A DNA stretch of 36,555 nucleotides from Myxococcota bacterium (GTDB taxonomy: Bacteria > Myxococcota_A > UBA9042 > DTJE01), in contig JARKOL010000364.1 in NCBI GenBank assembly GCA_029975745.1, positions 1-36,555 on the forward strand, read 5' to 3'. Each line of letters begins with the position of its first letter. Within the stretch, counting starts at the first letter, position 1. Below, piece after piece: positions 17,277 to 24,993 of this stretch. The notes below the pieces were generated by a model. It searched no databases, was not told the origin of the DNA, and worked only from the letters and a program-made list of their open reading frames with translations. The position numbers and the translations under genes are program-made.

Positions 17277-17330
17277 TCGCCCGTGTTTCCCACGCCTCGG
17301 CCAGCCCCCGGTTCCCGGAGGCCCGTTGCC

Positions 17331-18278
17331 ATGCGGGTGGCGCCTTTGTGCGCCCTGCTGGCGGCCTTGCTGACCGCGGGCGCCCCCGGATGCAAGGCAA
17401 CCCGGCCGCCGGTGACGAAGCCTGCCCCGCGAAAGCCCGCCGTGGTCGTGGACTGCCCCCTGGGGAACCGGCCGGTCCAGGCCCTTCGTCTTGGCGCCCC
17501 GCTGCTGGGCAGCCCCACCGTGCTTTACAACGGCTACCAGGGGGTCGCGGACCATATCGCCCAGGTGACCGGCATTCCGGTCGAACTGGTCGCCACGGAC
17601 GACTACACGGACATGACCCAGCGCCTGGAGGCCGAGGAACTGGAGATCGCCATCCTGCCGCCCCTGGAGTACGTCGCCGCGAAGGATCGAATTCCGTGCC
17701 TGAACGCCGCCCTGACGACCATCCAGGACGGTCACGTCCACTACACCGGCTACCTGGTGACACGAACGGACGCCCGGTTGTACGACGTGCGACGTCTGAC
17801 CGGTCGCAGCATCGGATTCGTTTCGCCGAATTCGGCCTCCGGCGACCTGTTCCCGCGTGTCCGGCTGCTGGCGGACGGCCTGGTCCCCGAACGGGACTTC
17901 ACCCGGGTCGAGTACCTGGGCAGCCACCTGGCGGTGATTGACGCGGTGCTGGACGGCACGGTGGACGTCGGCGCGACATTCGACGTCGGCCTCGAGGTCG
18001 CGCGGCGCGAGGGGCGCGACGTCGGCGCCCTGTCGATCCTGGCCATCACGGGGCGGATCCCCCTGGAGGCCGTGGTCCTGCTGCCGTCGCTGGACCCCGC
18101 CATCGTGAGTCGCGTCGTGGACGCATTCGCGTCGCTGAACAACGCCGCGGCGAACGGTCGCGCCATGCTGGCGCCCCTGGGCACCGTGTCCGGATACGCA
18201 CGGTCGGATGACGGCTTCTATGACGAGGTTCGGACGGTCCTGAACGCCTTCCGCCGCCTGGGTGGAGGCGAGCCATGA
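17331..18278 (+). CDS. PhnD-like phosphonate/phosphate-type substrate-binding lipoprotein
   Basis: The ATG at 17331 has GGAGG nine bases upstream and gives 315 residues. The signal ends APGC with Cys21 as likely lipid anchor (Pro at -2 is unusual). The mature part follows the PhnD/type 2 periplasmic binding fold: LRLGAPLLGSPTVLYNGYQGVADHI, then LEIAILPPLEYV, then LTGRSIGFVSPNSASGDLFPR, the Ser/Asn-rich ligand loop of the family. Relatives bind phosphonate, phosphite or other anions. No permease or ATPase gene is nearby; the next gene, overlapping by 4 nt, is a membrane diguanylate cyclase. The protein may therefore present a ligand to that sensor. A GTG at 17283 could give a longer form of 331 residues. 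Confidence 0.85.
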   Translation: MRVAPLCALLAALLTAGAPGCKATRPPVTKPAPRKPAVVVDCPLGNRPVQALRLGAPLLGSPTVLYNGYQGVADHIAQVTGIPVELVATDDYTDMTQRLEAEELEIAILPPLEYVAAKDRIPCLNAALTTIQDGHVHYTGYLVTRTDARLYDVRRLTGRSIGFVSPNSASGDLFPRVRLLADGLVPERDFTRVEYLGSHLAVIDAVLDGTVDVGATFDVGLEVARREGRDVGALSILAITGRIPLEAVVLLPSLDPAIVSRVVDAFASLNNAAANGRAMLAPLGTVSGYARSDDGFYDEVRTVLNAFRRLGGGEP

Positions 18279-19636
18279 AACTGCGCTTCAAGGTGCCGCT
18301 GCTGTCCGTCGGGATCCTGCTGTCCGCCACGCTGGCCCTGGGCGCCCTGATGCTGCTGCTTCTGCGCGAAAACGTCGAAACCGAGGTTCGCCTGCGTGCC
18401 CGAACCTTCCTGGACGCGCTGGCCGTGCGCGCGACGGCCGACATGGCCAGCGGGCGCATCGACGCGCTGGACCAGATGGTCAGCAACCTGGCCGAGCACA
18501 ACCTGGACCAGTTGGATGTCCGTTTCGTCCAGGTGCTGTCGCCCGAGCGTCGCGTCGTGGCGCACACCCGTCAGTTCGAATACGGAACCATCGCCAGCGA
18601 TCCCTTCAGTGTCGAAGCCACCGCGGTGAACCGCCAGATCCTCCGCGAGGCGTTCCGGGACGGCCAGCAGATACTGCTGGTCAGCCGGCCGCTGGTCACG
18701 CAGATCGGCAATCACCCCGGGGTGCGATGGGGCACGCTGGTCACGGGCATCGGCCTGGACCGGCTGCAACGAGTCCTGGCCCGAACGCTGATCGGCGTCA
18801 TCGGCGCGGTGCTTCTGGCCACCGTGCTGGCCGCCGCGCTCCTGGTTGTCGTGCTGAACGCCCAGATCATCGAGCCCCTGCGCGAACTGACGGGGGCCGC
18901 GGCGTCCTATGGGCGGGGCAACCTGGGCACTCGAGCCAGCGTCCGAGGCAAGGACGAAATCACCCTGCTGGGCGCCACCTTCAACCGCATGGCCGACACC
19001 GTCGAGAGCCACACACGGAACCTGGAGTCCCAGATTCTGGAGCGAACGCGCGAGTTGCAGACCGCAAACCAGTTGCTGGCCGAAGCGAATGCGCGCCTGC
19101 GGGAACTGGCCACCACCGACGGGCTGACGGGCCTGTACAACTTCCGCCACTTCGAGGCGACCCTGCGCACGGAAACCCTGCGGGCCGACCGCCTGAAGGC
19201 TCCGCTGTCCCTGATGGCGATCGATGTCGATCACTTCAAGGAGTTCAACGACGCCCACGGACACCCGTCCGGCGACCTGGCGTTGCAGCGCCTGGCAGGC
19301 CTGCTGCGCGGTCGCCTGCGTTCCGGGGACGTCATCTGCCGAACCGGCGGCGAGGAGTTCGCCGTGATCCTGCCGGGAACCCCGCTCGAGGCGGCCGTCG
19401 GCTTGTCCGAGTCGCTGCGCGACCATGTCCAGCACCTGACCTTGAAGAACGACCAGGGAATCGAGGTCGGAACCATGACCATCAGTATCGGCGTCGCGTC
19501 CTATCCCGGCAGTGCGATGGATGCCGCCGGGCTGATCAAGGCGGCCGACAGCGCGCTGTACCGAGCCAAGGAAGGCGGGCGCAACCGGGTCGAGGCCGCC
19601 CCGCGGTCCGCGCCCCCTGAAGAGGAGAGATCGTGA
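18275..19636 (+). CDS. Membrane diguanylate cyclase (sensor, HAMP, GGDEF)
   Basis: The 453 residues comprise a first membrane helix (7-31), a periplasmic domain of about 135 residues resembling a single Cache fold, a second helix (about 169-192), HAMP (IIEPLRELTGAAASYGRGNL onward), a coiled coil (HTRNLESQILERTRELQ) and a GGDEF domain. The active site is GGEEF (358-362), competent in the family, with the inhibitory I-site RSGD (349-352) five residues before it. It should make cyclic di-GMP from two GTP and be product-inhibited. The ATG overlaps the preceding stop as ATGA, so translation is coupled to the PhnD-like lipoprotein. The periplasmic domain is the natural partner of that protein. Confidence 0.95.
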   Translation: MKLRFKVPLLSVGILLSATLALGALMLLLLRENVETEVRLRARTFLDALAVRATADMASGRIDALDQMVSNLAEHNLDQLDVRFVQVLSPERRVVAHTRQFEYGTIASDPFSVEATAVNRQILREAFRDGQQILLVSRPLVTQIGNHPGVRWGTLVTGIGLDRLQRVLARTLIGVIGAVLLATVLAAALLVVVLNAQIIEPLRELTGAAASYGRGNLGTRASVRGKDEITLLGATFNRMADTVESHTRNLESQILERTRELQTANQLLAEANARLRELATTDGLTGLYNFRHFEATLRTETLRADRLKAPLSLMAIDVDHFKEFNDAHGHPSGDLALQRLAGLLRGRLRSGDVICRTGGEEFAVILPGTPLEAAVGLSESLRDHVQHLTLKNDQGIEVGTMTISIGVASYPGSAMDAAGLIKAADSALYRAKEGGRNRVEAAPRSAPPEEERS

Positions 19637-20544
19637 TTGCCGCCAGCACCGAGTCCGCGTCGCTTCACCCCCGAATCGACACGCCCATTCGCACGACCTG
19701 GATCCGCTCGTTCGACGGCACCCGGATCGCGATCCACCAGGCCGGCACGGGCACTCGAACCATGGTGCTGGCCCCGGGCCTCGGCTCGCACCTGTACTGC
19801 TGGAAGTACTTCGTCGAGCGCTTCGCCCCATCCTGGCGCCTGGTCACGTGGGATCCGCGCGGCACCTACCAGTCCGACTGGCCCGGCAATCCCGCTCGCG
19901 TCCTGCTGGAGGACCACGCCGGGGACCTGGAGGCCATCGTGGCCCACGCCGGTCTGGACCGTTTCGCCCTGGCCGGCTGGAGCATGGGGGTCCAGATCGC
20001 GCTGGAGTACACCCATCGTCACCCGGACCATGTCCAGGCGCTGGTGCTGATCAATGGCGCGTTCGAACACGTTCTGAGCACGGCCCTGGGCGTTCCGGGC
20101 ATCGGTCCGGTCCTCGAGACCGGCCTGCGCGTGCTGCGACACGCCAACCCGGTGCTGAAGCCGGCCGCCCGCCTGCTGATGCGCCATCCCCGGTTCCCCG
20201 ACCTGCTGGCGGCCCTGGGGTTCCTGTCGGGGCCTCCCGGGTTCTTCCCCCACGTCCTGGATCGCTTCGCCACGAACGACTGGCGACGATACTTCACGCT
20301 GATGCTGGCGTTGAATCGCCACTCCGCGGCGCCCTACCTGTCGTCGATTCGCGTCCCCACCCTGGTCACCGGCGGCACCCGGGACACCCTGACGCCCCCG
20401 GTCAATGCCCGTCGGCTGGCCGCGGCCCTCCCGAATGCCGAGCTGGTCCTGATCCCCGACGGCACGCACTACGCCATGCTGGAGCACCCGGACTTCGTGA
20501 ATGACACCGTGGCGGACTTCCTGGGGCGGATTCTTGGGGATTGA
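19633..20544 (+). CDS. Alpha/beta-fold hydrolase
   Basis: The 303-residue protein has the alpha/beta hydrolase core: HG-type oxyanion region APGLGSHLYCW, nucleophile elbow GWSMG, acid in GGTRDTLTPP and catalytic His in GTHYAMLEHP. It probably hydrolyses an ester, lactone or similar bond; the substrate is unknown. The GTG start overlaps the diguanylate cyclase stop as GTGA, with AGGAGAGA just upstream, so the three genes form one translationally coupled operon. No signal peptide is present. It converges on purC with 61 nt between, in which I see no clear terminator. Confidence 0.9.
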   Translation: MIAASTESASLHPRIDTPIRTTWIRSFDGTRIAIHQAGTGTRTMVLAPGLGSHLYCWKYFVERFAPSWRLVTWDPRGTYQSDWPGNPARVLLEDHAGDLEAIVAHAGLDRFALAGWSMGVQIALEYTHRHPDHVQALVLINGAFEHVLSTALGVPGIGPVLETGLRVLRHANPVLKPAARLLMRHPRFPDLLAALGFLSGPPGFFPHVLDRFATNDWRRYFTLMLALNRHSAAPYLSSIRVPTLVTGGTRDTLTPPVNARRLAAALPNAELVLIPDGTHYAMLEHPDFVNDTVADFLGRILGD

Positions 20545-20605
20545 CGCGAACGCGAGATGGACACGGGCGCACCAACGCGGACGCGCAGTGCCCGCCTCGG
20601 AGGCC

Positions 20606-21493
20606 CTACAGAGACACCCCGGTCAGCCGTTCGTAGGCCTCGCGGTACTTGGCGGAGGTGCCCGCCACGACCTCGTCCGGCAGGGTCGGAATCGGCGGCT
20701 CCTTGTTCCACCGGATGCCCAGCAGCCAATCGCGCACGTACTGCTTGTCGAAGGACGGTTGCGCCCGGCCGGGCACGTAGGTGTCCAGGGGCCAGAACCG
20801 GCTGGAATCGGGCGTCAGCACCTCGTCGCAAAGAATCAGGCGCCCGTCCAGCACGCCGAACTCGAACTTCGTGTCGGCGATGATGATCCCGCGTTCCAGG
20901 GCGTATTCGGCGGCATGCCGGTAGATCCGGATGGACAGATCGCGTACCTGGCCGGCCAGATCGGTCCCCAGCAGCTCGGCCGCCTGCTCGAACGTGATGT
21001 TTTCGTCGTGGCCGGTCTCGGCCTTGGTGGACGGCGTGAACAAGGGCTCGGGCAACCGGTCGCTTTCGACCAGTCCGGCAGGCAGCGCAATCCCCCCCAC
21101 GGCGCCCGTTCGCTGATAGTCGGACCAGCCGGACCCTGAGATGTAGCCGCGAACGATGCACTCGACGGGCAGCATCCTGGCCTTTCGAGCGATCGTGAAG
21201 CGCCCCTCCAGCATGTCCGCGTGCCGCTGCAGCGAGGCAGGCAGGTCCGCGACATCGACGCTGATCAGATGGTTGTCGACGATGTCTCGGGTGCGCTCCA
21301 GCCAGAAGGCCGTCAGCAGGTTCAGGACACGGCCCTTGTCGGGGATCCCGTTCGGCAGGACGTGGTCGAACGCGGACAGTCGATCCGTCACGACCAACAG
21401 AACCTGGTCGCCCAGATCGTACATGTCGCGGACCTTGCCGCGGGACAGCAACGGAACCTCGGAAATCTCGGTGCGAGTGACCACGGGGCGCAT
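20606..21493 (-). CDS. purC: Phosphoribosylaminoimidazole-succinocarboxamide synthase (SAICAR synthetase)
   Basis: This 295-residue purine-biosynthesis enzyme joins aspartate to CAIR with ATP to form SAICAR. It shows the family blocks LSRGKVRDMYDLGDQVLLVVTD, DRLSAFD, PVECIVRGYISGSGWSDYQRTG, IADTKFEFG and DEVLTPDSSRFWP. The length matches the longer yeast-like/bacterial PurC type. The ATG at 21493 has GGAGAGG about nine bases upstream. It is transcribed alone, divergent from lepA. Confidence 0.97.
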   Translation of the reverse strand: MRPVVTRTEISEVPLLSRGKVRDMYDLGDQVLLVVTDRLSAFDHVLPNGIPDKGRVLNLLTAFWLERTRDIVDNHLISVDVADLPASLQRHADMLEGRFTIARKARMLPVECIVRGYISGSGWSDYQRTGAVGGIALPAGLVESDRLPEPLFTPSTKAETGHDENITFEQAAELLGTDLAGQVRDLSIRIYRHAAEYALERGIIIADTKFEFGVLDGRLILCDEVLTPDSSRFWPLDTYVPGRAQPSFDKQYVRDWLLGIRWNKEPPIPTLPDEVVAGTSAKYREAYERLTGVSL

Positions 21494-21522
21494 GATGGCG
21501 TCCCTCTCCAGAAAGTTGGCCG

Positions 21523-21551
21523 ATGGTAACGAAATCGGGGGCTGTCGTGAA
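21523..21551 (-). promoter_or_regulatory. Proximal promoter for purC
   Basis: On the minus strand: TTCACG, 17-nt spacer, TACCAT. Predicted start near 21516, about 23 nt before the start codon with the Shine-Dalgarno in between. Confidence 0.45.
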
Positions 21552-21666
21552 GTGGCGGCGCGGATCCACCGGAACCGGAAGGAAAACGCGGCCCACGACC
21601 TGCTGCGCGTGATGAGCGTCCACCGGCGGAGCCGAAGTAACCTCGCAGATCGTGGACCGCCCGTCA

Positions 21667-21695
21667 ATCATGCAGAAGAATCGGTTGAAAGTCAA
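21667..21695 (-). promoter_or_regulatory. Possible distal promoter for purC
   Basis: On the minus strand: TTGACT, 17-nt spacer, CATGAT. It would give a purC leader of roughly 165 nt that includes the 14-nt repeated sequence in antisense. Confidence 0.3.
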
Positions 21696-21770
21696 TCAGA
21701 TGGCCTCGAAAATGGCGTTTCTCCCCCCGTCATGCACGGTCGAACCGACTTCCGCCGGCGCCGCTTCGTC

Positions 21771-21799
21771 TTGACTTCGGACGCCCTTGCCGTCAACAT
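21771..21799 (+). promoter_or_regulatory. Promoter for lepA
   Basis: TTGACT, 17-nt spacer, CAACAT, with about 47 nt from the predicted start to the ATG at 21854. Confidence 0.4.
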
Positions 21800-21853
21800 T
21801 CGCCGCGTCTGCGTCCGCGCAACGGGCGCGCGGCGCCCCGGAGAAGCCACCCC

Positions 21854-23653
21854 ATGCAGCGCGTTCGAAACTTCAGCATCATCGCCCACATCGACCACGG
21901 CAAGTCGACGCTGGCGGACCGGCTCATCCAGCACGCGGGTCTGGTCGCCGACCGGCAGTTCCGGGATCAGATGCTGGACAACCTGGACATCGAACGCGAA
22001 CGCGGCATCACGATCAAGAGCCAGACCGTCAACATGCCTTACCGTTCCGCGGCGGGCGACGAGTACATCCTGAACTTCATCGACACTCCGGGACACGTCG
22101 ATTTCACCTACGAGGTGTCGCGGGCGCTGGCATCCTGCGAGGGCGTCCTGCTGGTCGTGGACGCGACCCAGGGCGTCCAGGCGCAGACCCTGGCCAACCT
22201 GTACCTGGCCATGGAACACGACCTGGAAATCATCCCGGTCATCAACAAGATCGACCTGGCCTCGGCCGACATCGACATGGCCCGCGAGCAGATCGCCCAG
22301 GACCTGGGGCTGGACCCGGACGGCGCCATCCAGGTTTCCGCGAAGCAAGGCCTCGGGATCGACGCGCTGCTCGAGGCGATCATCGCCCGTATTCCGGCCC
22401 CCAAGGGCAACCCGGACGCGCCGACCCAGGCCCTGATCTTCGACGCCCACTACGATCCCTTCCGGGGCGCCGTCGTACACTGCCGCCTGTTCGACGGCGT
22501 CATCCGCCCGGGAGACACCATCCGGATGATGTCGTCGGGACGCACGTTCAAGGTCGAGGAGGTCGGAACCTTCCGCATGGTCCGCGAGCCCCGCAAGGAG
22601 CTTTCCGCGGGCGACGTCGGCTACCTGATTGCCGGGATCAAGACGGTCGCCGACACCCGAATCGGCGACACCATCACGCGCGACGACCAGCCGGCCGACA
22701 AGGCCCTGCACGGGTTCCGTGATGCCAAGCCGGTGGTGTTCAGTTCGCTGTACCCGGTCTCCACCGACGACTACGGCGACCTGGCCGATGCCCTGGAGCG
22801 CTACAAACTGAACGACGCGGCCCTGGTCTATACCAAGGACTCCTCGGTGGCGTTGGGCCAGGGCTTCCGCTGCGGCTTCCTGGGCCTGCTGCACCTCGAG
22901 ATCGTCCAGGAGCGCCTGGAACGCGAATACGACCAGAGCCTGATCCTGACCGCCCCCAGCGTCGAGTACCACTTCTTCCTGGAAGACGGCTCGATGGTGG
23001 TCGTGGACAACCCGGCCCACTACCCCGATCCGGCGACGATCCGGCGTGGCGAGGAACCCTACATCCGCGCGGCCATCATGATGCCCGATCGATACATGGG
23101 CGCGGTCATGAAGTTGTGTCTCGAGCGGCGCGGCGTCAACAGCGAGATCCACTACCCGTCCCCCGGGCGGATGGAGTTGCGCTTCGACCTGCCCCTGGGC
23201 GAGGTCATCTTCGACTTCTACGATCGACTGAAGAGCATCACCCAGGGCTACGGGTCCTTCGACTACGAGATGCTGGAATACCGGGACTCGGACCTGGCGC
23301 GTCTGGACATCCTGGTCAACGGCGAGCGCGTCGATGCCCTTTCGATGATCGTCCATCGCGAGCGGGCGCGGGCGCGGGCGCTTCAGGCCTGCGAGCGCCT
23401 GCGGGACGAGATTCCTCGCCAGATGTTCAAGATCCCCATCCAGGGAGCGATCGGCGGCCACATCATCGCGCGCGAAACGATCTCGCCCTTCCGCAAGGAC
23501 GTCACCGCGAAGTGCTACGGGGGCGACATCACCCGGAAGCGCAAGCTGCTGGAGAAGCAGAAGGCCGGCAAGAAGCGCATGAAGATGGTCGGCAGCGTCG
23601 AGATTCCCCAATCCGCGTTCATCGCGGTCCTGAAGACCAGCGACGACGACTGA
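21854..23653 (+). CDS. lepA: Elongation factor 4 (LepA), ribosomal back-translocase GTPase
   Basis: At 599 residues it is the normal size for LepA. GTPase motifs are AHIDHGKST (G1), RGITIKSQ (G2), DTPGHVDF (G3) and NKIDL (G4). The LepA-specific end is present: ITRKRKLLEKQKAGKKRMK and the final SAFIAVLKTSDDD. The factor binds ribosomes during elongation or initiation stress. GGAG lies ten bases before the ATG. It stands alone and is followed by hemW after 155 nt with its own promoter. Confidence 0.98.
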   Translation: MQRVRNFSIIAHIDHGKSTLADRLIQHAGLVADRQFRDQMLDNLDIERERGITIKSQTVNMPYRSAAGDEYILNFIDTPGHVDFTYEVSRALASCEGVLLVVDATQGVQAQTLANLYLAMEHDLEIIPVINKIDLASADIDMAREQIAQDLGLDPDGAIQVSAKQGLGIDALLEAIIARIPAPKGNPDAPTQALIFDAHYDPFRGAVVHCRLFDGVIRPGDTIRMMSSGRTFKVEEVGTFRMVREPRKELSAGDVGYLIAGIKTVADTRIGDTITRDDQPADKALHGFRDAKPVVFSSLYPVSTDDYGDLADALERYKLNDAALVYTKDSSVALGQGFRCGFLGLLHLEIVQERLEREYDQSLILTAPSVEYHFFLEDGSMVVVDNPAHYPDPATIRRGEEPYIRAAIMMPDRYMGAVMKLCLERRGVNSEIHYPSPGRMELRFDLPLGEVIFDFYDRLKSITQGYGSFDYEMLEYRDSDLARLDILVNGERVDALSMIVHRERARARALQACERLRDEIPRQMFKIPIQGAIGGHIIARETISPFRKDVTAKCYGGDITRKRKLLEKQKAGKKRMKMVGSVEIPQSAFIAVLKTSDDD

Positions 23654-23709
23654 CATCGTGTGCCAGGACCACGCAACGCATGGACATTCCATCCGTGAAA
23701 AATTCCCGC

Positions 23710-23738
23710 TTGACCGGCTTCGCGGTCCGTCCTAACCT
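23710..23738 (+). promoter_or_regulatory. Promoter for hemW
   Basis: TTGACC, 17-nt spacer, TAACCT. Predicted start near 23745, leaving a leader of about 64 nt that has an AAAGGGGG run (about 23755) not placed well for the ATG at 23809. Confidence 0.5.
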
Positions 23739-23808
23739 CGCAGATCCGGGGACTAAAGGGGGTGACGTCCGCGGCCCGTCGTGGCCGTGGGCGTCCTTGA
23801 TCCACGAA

Positions 23809-24954
23809 ATGCCCGGCCCTTCCCCGCATCCCGAATCCCCCGAGAAATCGCCTGGGCTCTACATCCACGCGCCGTTTTGTGTCACAAAGTGCCCCTATTG
23901 CGCGTTCGCTTCGACGGTCGATCGCGAAGGGATGGCTTCGTGGGTCCTGGGCATCCGCCGCGAGGCCCGGCAGCGCATCGACGGGTCGGCCCCACCGTTC
24001 GGATCGCTGTACCTGGGCGGGGGAACCCCATCGGCGGTGCCGCTGGCGCCACTGACGGACGCGCTGTCCTGGATCGAGGACGGCCCCGGCCTCGTGCCCG
24101 GCGCCGAATGCACGATCGAGGTCAACCCGGGCGATGTCGATCCCGCCTCCAGCAACGCCTGGCGAGCCCTGGGCTTCAACCGGGTCAGCGTCGGGGTCCA
24201 GGCGATGGACGATGCCACGCTGGCCTTCCTGGGACGTCGTCACGACGTCGTCACGGCTCGCGCCGCGGTCCAGACGCTGCGCCAGGCCGGATTCCTGAAC
24301 CTGGGCATCGACCTGATCTACGGCCTTCCGGGCCAGGATGCCCGTGCGTGGGAGCGCGCGCTCCAGGCGGCGCTGGCGCTGGCGCCCGACCACGTTTCCT
24401 GTTACGGACTGACCCTCGAGCCGGGGACGAGGTTCGCGGACGCCGTCGCGCGGGGCGACATGCCGGCACCCGACGACGAACGGGTGGCGGACCTGTTCCT
24501 GCTGGCGGACCACGTCCTGACGGACGCGGGATACGAACACTACGAGGTCTCGAACTACGCCCTGCCCGGCCGGCGCGCGCGCCACAACGCGTCGTACTGG
24601 GACGGGACGCCGTACATCGGCCTGGGACCGGCCGCGCACTCCTTCCGCGACGACGTCCGTGAATGGAACGCCGGGAATCTGGCGACCTGGCTGGACGAAC
24701 TTGCCGCCCCGGAGCGCGCGCCCGCGCGGAGGGAACGACTGGACGCCCGCCAGCGCGGTCTGGAGATCCTGGCCCTGGGCCTGCGAACCCGTGACGGCAT
24801 CGCCGCGGCTCGGGTCGCCCCGGGACCGGCCGGGGATGGAACACTGTCCCGCCTGATCGACGAAGGGCTGCTGCTTTCGCGAAAATCGCGTCTGGTGCCG
24901 ACGCCCCGCGGCATGCTGGTGGCCGACGCGATGGCTCGGGTCCTGGCCGGGTAG
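23809..24954 (+). CDS. hemW: HemW-type radical SAM protein (heme chaperone)
   Basis: The 381-residue protein opens with the radical SAM site CVTKCPYC (Cx3Cx2C). The residue after the last Cys is not followed by the fourth Cys typical of HemN, and the HNxxYW motif (HNASYW) is present; both mark HemW rather than the coproporphyrinogen oxidase HemN. GGGTPS, EVNPGDVD and DLIYGLPGQ are the usual SAM-binding and barrel motifs. HemW binds and delivers heme to respiratory proteins. The start is uncertain: the ATG at 23809 has no Shine-Dalgarno; a TTG at 23797 is the only near alternative. It converges on gltA with 39 nt between. Confidence 0.92.
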   Translation: MPGPSPHPESPEKSPGLYIHAPFCVTKCPYCAFASTVDREGMASWVLGIRREARQRIDGSAPPFGSLYLGGGTPSAVPLAPLTDALSWIEDGPGLVPGAECTIEVNPGDVDPASSNAWRALGFNRVSVGVQAMDDATLAFLGRRHDVVTARAAVQTLRQAGFLNLGIDLIYGLPGQDARAWERALQAALALAPDHVSCYGLTLEPGTRFADAVARGDMPAPDDERVADLFLLADHVLTDAGYEHYEVSNYALPGRRARHNASYWDGTPYIGLGPAAHSFRDDVREWNAGNLATWLDELAAPERAPARRERLDARQRGLEILALGLRTRDGIAAARVAPGPAGDGTLSRLIDEGLLLSRKSRLVPTPRGMLVADAMARVLAG

Positions 24955-24993
24955 CCGGGTGGGCAGTCGCCGCCCTGGGGTTGCCGGCAGGCA

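Larger units (their letters stand above)
21494..21853. other. 360-nt divergent spacer between purC and lepA
   Basis: No gene is supported here. The spacer holds a near promoter for purC (21523-21551), a possible second, distal leftward promoter (21667-21695), the lepA promoter (21771-21799) and one copy of a 14-nt sequence TAACCTCGCAGATC (21638-21651) found again before hemW at 23733. I see no recognisable purine riboswitch. Confidence 0.7.

Noticed and set aside
21494-21853. Purine riboswitch before purC
   Set aside because: No conserved purine-aptamer core or ykkC-like elements could be found by eye.
21692-23692. Long leftward open frame opposite lepA
   Set aside because: Antisense shadow of a fully conserved lepA; composition is low-complexity and no start signal is present.
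23797-23799. TTG as hemW start
   Set aside because: It adds only four residues and has no better ribosome site than the ATG at 23809; not excluded.
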